Notes under the pieces: generated by a model
What the model was told of the DNA's origin: nothing
What the model saw: only the letters and a program-made list of their open reading frames with translations
Database searches by the model: none
Source of the DNA: Actinomucor elegans
Lineage: Eukaryota; Mucoromycota; Mucoromycetes; Mucorales; Mucoraceae
Length of the DNA stretch: 64,000 nt
Assembly: GCA_026027325.1 (NCBI GenBank)
Contig: JAMSLZ010000003.1
Location: forward strand, 434,001 to 498,000
Direction of reading: 5' to 3'
Shown: piece after piece, positions 59,046 through 64,000 of the stretch
Position numbering within the stretch: position 1 is the first letter of the stretch
Layout of the letters: every line of letters begins with the position of its first letter
Program-made: the position numbers and the translations under genes

Positions 59046-59888
59046 CAAATACATCGTAGTTCTTGATTTAACATAAGCAATTAAATGACATATTAGCTTT
59101 TAATATTCCATCTGCATTAAGCATTCTTTCTATATTCCATGTATATATATATATCTATAGTAATCAGGATTATAGGTAAACAATTACATAACTTTTAATA
59201 AGAAACGGTGATAAAAGCATCCCTTGCGTAGGTAGTTAACGTTTCCATAAAGAAATACACATAGGGCCAGAAAGAATAAAACATATAATCAGTTCTTGAG
59301 TTAATGATATCGATTTTAATACAATAAAAAATAAATAGAATAAAAACTTCAAATATAACATGATGTTCACTATGTTTTTTTAAAAAAAATTGTTCGTCTC
59401 TATAACACCTCTATAACTTTTTTGTAATGTTTACAGCATCTTTGTATTCATGCCAGGCGATATATATATTGCTGATTTCATTAGTCGTATCGAATGGCGT
59501 ATCTAAACTCCTAAAAACCTCAAGGAAAACACCCAATATCAAACAATTGTACCCAAGTTTTGAGGTAAATAGAAAGCAAGAAGTTGTATGCTGCAATGTG
59601 CATAAAAAATGAAGCTGAAAGGAATATACAAAACTCCAACTGTACGGCGATTTTCTCTCTCTGAAACCAGAATTTTCTATGTGTTCCTTTATCTCGCGCA
59701 TATCATCCAGAAGAAGATTTGTTTCTATACAAGTTCTATCGAGATTGCAAGTATTTCTTCTACATTAGTTGTCTTGTACAGCCCTGCTTCTAATTTTCAT
59801 GAGTAAATAAATAATATCAATTTTGAGCTCCGAAAATTAAAGAAACACCCCAAGGTATGGAAGTGTAATTAGCACAAGAGATTTCGAG

Positions 59889-59952
59889 CGATCTTGATCA
59901 AATGTCATATCTATTTAGCAATCCATGTTTAAAATGAGCTATTACATTAGAT
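59889..59952 (+). repeat. Dispersed ~60-bp repeat
   Basis: CGATCTTGATCAAATGTCAT, then AATCCATGTTTAAAATGAGC and TATTACATTAGATT. Best match to the inverted copy at 43735-43790. Confidence 0.75.
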
Positions 59953-60751
59953 TAAACACGTTTTGATGAAAAGCAAATATCACCAAATCGCAATCCTATT
60001 GTTCAAATTTCTTCATAGACAGTTTGGAGTGCGCTTGTTTCTGATGATATCTACATCAGCATTCAGCGCCAATTTCAAAGGCCAACATATCATATACAGT
60101 TTAAAATTTCGTTTGATAAGCCCGAAACCACTTTTGTGTTCAGCTGCAATAAAAATATCGCTTTTTTTTTGTCAGCGAAAATTTTGCGTGTTCTTATTTA
60201 TAAAACTGCTGTAGGATATGTCTTTCTTTACTATGAAAATCGCAAAAGACAAAACTCTTGTAGCAAGCTGTCATTGAAGCAGTAATAGTGATGGAAAAAA
60301 TACTAAAGAAAACAGTTAAAAATAAGAGAGCAAGTGACAGCTTATTCATATGGTTATTACGATCCAAGAAATAAGCAGCTACAATCAATACCTAAATCAC
60401 ATATTTTTTCTATTATATATACATTTCATATTATCATATGTATCCTCATTTTCAACATATCTAATGCAAATAATAAAAGAAAAACCATGTTCTCTTTCTA
60501 TTATTCATTTCAGTATCAGTGTTACTGATACATTGATTAATGAAGATGCTGTGCCATATTACTTATGCAAGTTCAAATTGAAGCAAAGATTTGCAAAGCT
60601 TATACGTAGTGGCACATATTTCATTTATTAAATGATACTATATACTCATTTATCCGCGGTTTTGGCTTGTCATACCACTGTCAAATATTCGGGGCCACCT
60701 ATCATGCGTATAACCTGCTAGCATAGTGAAGCCTCTCACTGTCTAGAAATC

Positions 60752-60759
60752 TATATAAA
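60752..60759 (+). promoter_or_regulatory. TATA box of polygalacturonase gene
   Basis: TATATAAA, 55 nt before the ATG at 60814. Confidence 0.6.
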
Positions 60760-60813
60760 GAACCAGATTATCTGTTTTTTCCTTGATTTACTATCAATAG
60801 CTTATAGTTTACT

Positions 60814-62117
60814 ATGGTTTCCATTCCTTCTATCTCTTCTGCTCTTACTCTTCTCGCTTTCTTGTCTTCTGCTCAAGCTCTGATCTGTACTGTCAAGACT
60901 GGTGGTGATGATTCTGTTAACATTTCAAATGCTTTCAACGACTGTAAGAACGGTGGTACCGTAGTCTTTACCAAAGGCACCACTTATAATGCCAAGAGTC
61001 TGATCAATGTAACTGGTCTGAAGAACGTCAATGTTCAATTCTACGGTACTCTCAATTTACCTCCTTATAATACCAAGTTCGAAGGTGCTACTGCTTTCTT
61101 CAAAATTAGTGGTGATAATATTCACTGGGAAGGCGCTGGTATGGGTGCCATTAATGGTGGTGGTCAAGTCTGGTGGGATGCCTTGAACAACAGGGCCCCT
61201 ACGGTATTCAGAATGACAGCCACTCACTCTGTCTTTAGGAATTTCAAGATCAATGCTGCTCCTCGTGCTCATCTTGCTTTGACTAGCTGTGACGATGTCG
61301 TACTTGAAAAGGTCACGCTTTACACTGTCTCTAAGAACAGTAACCGACCAAAAAACACGTAAGCACAGCATTAATTGTAGGGTTCGCCAAGACTAACATT
61401 ATTAATAGCGATGCTCTTGATATCTCTTCTTCCAAGAACTTGATCTTTAGAGACTCTCATCTCACTATCGGTGACGATTGTACCGCTATTAATGGTGGTG
61501 TTACTAACGTCACCTTATCCAACATCAATTGTGTTAATGGTCATGGTTTTAGCGTTGGTTCTCTTGGTAAGGATGGTTCTACTGAGTATGTCAAACAAGT
61601 CCGTATTGTCGACAGTACATGCACTAATTGCCAAAATGGTGTTCGTATCAAGACTTGGGATGGTGGTAAGCATTATATGTGTCTTTATGTCTTCTAAATC
61701 ATAACATTCTTGTATATGGACAGGTAAAGGCGCCGTTTCCGACGTCCGTTTCGAACATGTCAAGCTCATCAACACTGAAAATCCTATCCTCATCACTACT
61801 CACTATTGCGACAAGAACCAAATGGCTTTTTGTCAAAAGAACAATGACAAGTCTTTGACCATCAGCAATGTTGTTATTAATGATATCACTGGGTAAATAT
61901 ACTGAAATAGCACTATAGTAAGTGGTATACTAACTCAATCATCACTAGTTCTACCTCTGCCAAGGACTTGCCAGTAATTAGCATTACTTGTTCTTCTGGT
62001 ACCCCCTGTTCAGGTTTCTCTCTTAGCAATATCAACATCTCGAAGAATTCCAAGACTAAACCCAATGTATGTACTTACCTTAACGGATCCGACAAGATTC
62101 CTTACTGTAAGCAATAA
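60814..62117 (+). CDS. Secreted polygalacturonase, GH28
   Basis: Pectin-degrading glycoside hydrolase family 28 enzyme of 379 residues, from exons 60814-61358, 61409-61665, 61724-61892 and 61949-62117. A signal peptide ([16 protein letters not shown]) is followed by the right-handed parallel beta-helix. Active-site motifs are all present: KNTDALDI (the NTD motif, interrupted by intron 1), [11 protein letters not shown] (the paired Asp), [14 protein letters not shown] (the catalytic-region His), and [11 protein letters not shown] (the substrate Lys). NTDALDI instead of the NTDG of many endo-enzymes, and the motif surroundings, would suit an exo-acting polygalacturonase, a type common in Mucorales; that is inference. 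Paired cysteines (TCTNC, CSSGTPC) fit secreted GH28. It has no carbohydrate-binding module. A TATATAAA box lies 55 nt upstream. The 3' end at CKQ-stop fits the family length. Confidence 0.94.
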
Positions 62118-64000
62118 ACCCGCTCTTATATAGAAGCTACTAGAGCATAGATATCCTGTCGTTTGTAACCCAAATAACATACCTTTTTTCAATGAAATAA
62201 AGACCAAGTTCTTCTAAAATATAGTCGAATTATGTTCTAGTAAGTCTATACAATATATTTCCTTATGATCTTGTCTATATAGCACTGAAATATGGAGGCT
62301 GTCCTATTAATTGTTTTTTCTCACTCGAGCTCATCATAGCCTACACAGTTAATTACTGGCCTTTGAAAAACTAAAATATCAAATTATCTCTTAACTTTAT
62401 AAGCATCTCTCAGTTGGATACTTTCTCAAGCATAGGACCCCAAATGACAAAGAATATAATATCGACATCGAGGTTAGAGGACTTTTTAAAGTTGCTTCTG
62501 ATGGAAAATGCATATCTATCCTTTCTTCTAATGATGTCTGGATTTTTAGAAATCATCAAAGAATACGCAATTATTAAATTCAGTTTTACAAGAGATATAA
62601 GAAACTAAGAAACAGAATGAAGGTTATCACACGCATAACAAGAACAGGAAGAGGTGGCTCTGCAAGTAGACGAGCATTTGTTTCGTTCGACGTAATGAAA
62701 GCCATTACGATAAACAACCCTGCTTTTTTCTCTGGTAACAAGTAACTCGCAAATCGGTAACCAACTTTCTACCATTTAGTGCATTAGTAACAATGGCCGC
62801 ATAACATATGAGAGCCTTGATCGAACAGAATCAGCTATCATTATTGCAAAAGTCTACTCATTTGACGCCCCTGATTTTTCTAATACACCAATACAAAACG
62901 ATAATACTAATAATGTTAATACAAAAGAAGGATATGAACAGGAAAATACAACAGCAGTAACACTCAGAACTAGGTCTACTAGTTAAGACCTTTATAATCA
63001 TACTGTCGATATGATGCTCTCTTACTTTGAGAAATAATACAGATTATCAGAACATGGCAGGATACTCTGATAAGAGAATCTTTGAGAACTAATTAAAAGA
63101 GAGAAGAACAACAAAGAAGAGAATAAGCAGAAAGAGAACAACAAAGGTGTAGAGAACGCAGAAGAAAAGTAACGATGGATAAGCTTGATTGGAGAAATGA
63201 AGAACAACCATAAATGCAAAGAGTTAGGCATCAGTCTTCATTTTTTAGATGCAAAACAAAAAACAATAATAATAATACCTAATAAAATTTAATCTCCTGG
63301 CTTCGACTTGATCTTTTGTTATAACCATGATAAGACGGATATTAGTAATTTGTTAACAGCGCTCCTCAGCCAGCTTATAACGATAAGTAAACTAGTACAA
63401 TTGACCCTGTGACATTTTGATTGAATAGAGCTTAATTCCCAATACGAAGCTTGTATATTTCATGACTTTCGCGCAATTACCCAACAAAGCATAAACAGGT
63501 AGAGAAAGGCTTTTATATTTTGAAGACATCTAGTAATCTGGCCTTTTCAGCGGTCTTCACGTTCCTCATTTTTATTGGTTATCGCTATTTACAATCAAAT
63601 GGCCCCGAAGTTAGAAAATTTTTTCTAGTTATTTCATCCGATCTCCGAATAATGTAGATAAGCAAACATCTGTTTATTAATGTTTACATGAAATCCAATT
63701 GTGTTATTTAAGGATATAAAAATCAAGCTACTTCAACTTTCCAATATAGAAATTTCCTCAATTATAAGCATTTTTCTACGATTTTGAATTGACATTTTCA
63801 TATCGACTTTCATGTTTAAATAAAATTGTAAATAAGTCAGTATGTTTTTACAGCGCTCATAGAAGTATTGATATTATAAAGTTCATCCTTAAAATGTCAT
63901 TTATAGCATTAAACAAAAAATCTTAATACTAGAACCGATGTTTCAACAGGTTTTCCTAGATCCCCAATGTTTTCTTCAAAGTATTAAATATTTTAATAAT
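62118..64000. other. Terminal region, possible gene fragment, no complete gene
   Basis: A coding-like frame from ATG 62617 (KVITRITRTGRGGSASRRAF) and another at 62783-62986 (NNGRITYESLDRTESAII) could be exons of one gene, but no splice joins them in frame. A purine-rich tract follows at 63090-63170. The remainder is AT-rich with no gene seen up to the window edge. Confidence 0.4.

Larger units (their letters stand above)
59046..60813. other. Intergenic
   Basis: AT-rich with a good dispersed-repeat copy (59889-59952) and the TATA element of the polygalacturonase gene. A 96-codon minus-strand frame at 59411-59701 has no recognisable family or splice partner. No gene assigned. Confidence 0.5.

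Noticed and set aside
59411..59701. 96-codon minus-strand frame
   Set aside because: No family, no splice support, overlapped by another open frame on the opposite strand; not enough to call a gene.
1..64000. tRNA, 5S or snRNA genes
   Set aside because: I looked for cloverleaf-compatible A and B boxes. Only the SINE-like B-box at 12147 stood out, and it has no complete tRNA fold. A covariance-model scan could still find others.

Overview
The window is eukaryotic and almost certainly from a filamentous fungus of the Mucoromycota, probably Mucorales. Genes are intron-rich, with short introns of about 45-80 nt that carry GTRNGT-type donors and YAG acceptors. Intergenic DNA is strongly AT-rich with long poly-A/T runs. 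The protein set is fungal: ENA-type P-ATPase, RTG2, POP8, a DUF2015 protein, GPI-type chitin deacetylases, and a secreted GH28 pectinase. The lineage is inferred from recognised families and compactness; no species can be named. All exon boundaries were assigned by eye from reading frame, splice signals and family similarity. Every multi-exon model given sums to a whole number of codons.

Region 1 (1-32.4 kb) is mainly conserved housekeeping genes: RPS15 (-), a Golgi-type glycosyltransferase-like protein (-), a universal stress protein (-), a DUF2015 membrane protein (+), POP8 of RNase P/MRP (+), an ENA-type cation ATPase (+), CAND1 (+), an RPD3-type histone deacetylase (+) tail-to-tail with a cyclin-Q-like gene (-), and a single-pass kelch membrane protein (+). 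A possible SINE-like element lies at about 11.9-12.2 kb.

Region 2 (32.5-37.5 kb) holds a decayed piggyBac transposon with intact ends (TTAA duplication and 11-bp inverted repeats), followed by RTG2 (+).

Region 3 (37.5-64 kb) is more accessory. It carries two chitin deacetylases on opposite strands (39.8-41.3 and 51.2-52.7 kb), an HMG-box MAT-like regulator with a tightly divergent unrecognised 88-aa gene, a small secreted protein, a Helitron remnant, a secreted protein made of three six-cysteine repeats, COG1 (Golgi tethering), a truncated second copy of the cysteine-rich gene, and a GH28 polygalacturonase. The cysteine-rich gene and its upstream DNA are duplicated about 10 kb apart. Part of the upstream block recurs a third time near 38.2 kb.

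Functionally, the secreted genes (deacetylases, pectinase, two small secreted proteins) point to cell-wall remodelling and host or substrate interaction. The other genes are ordinary nuclear, Golgi and ubiquitin-pathway components with no operon-like logic. The most unusual structure is a degenerate dispersed repeat of about 60 bp. It occurs at least eight times, in both orientations and only between genes. The cysteine-repeat secreted protein and its decayed duplicate come next.
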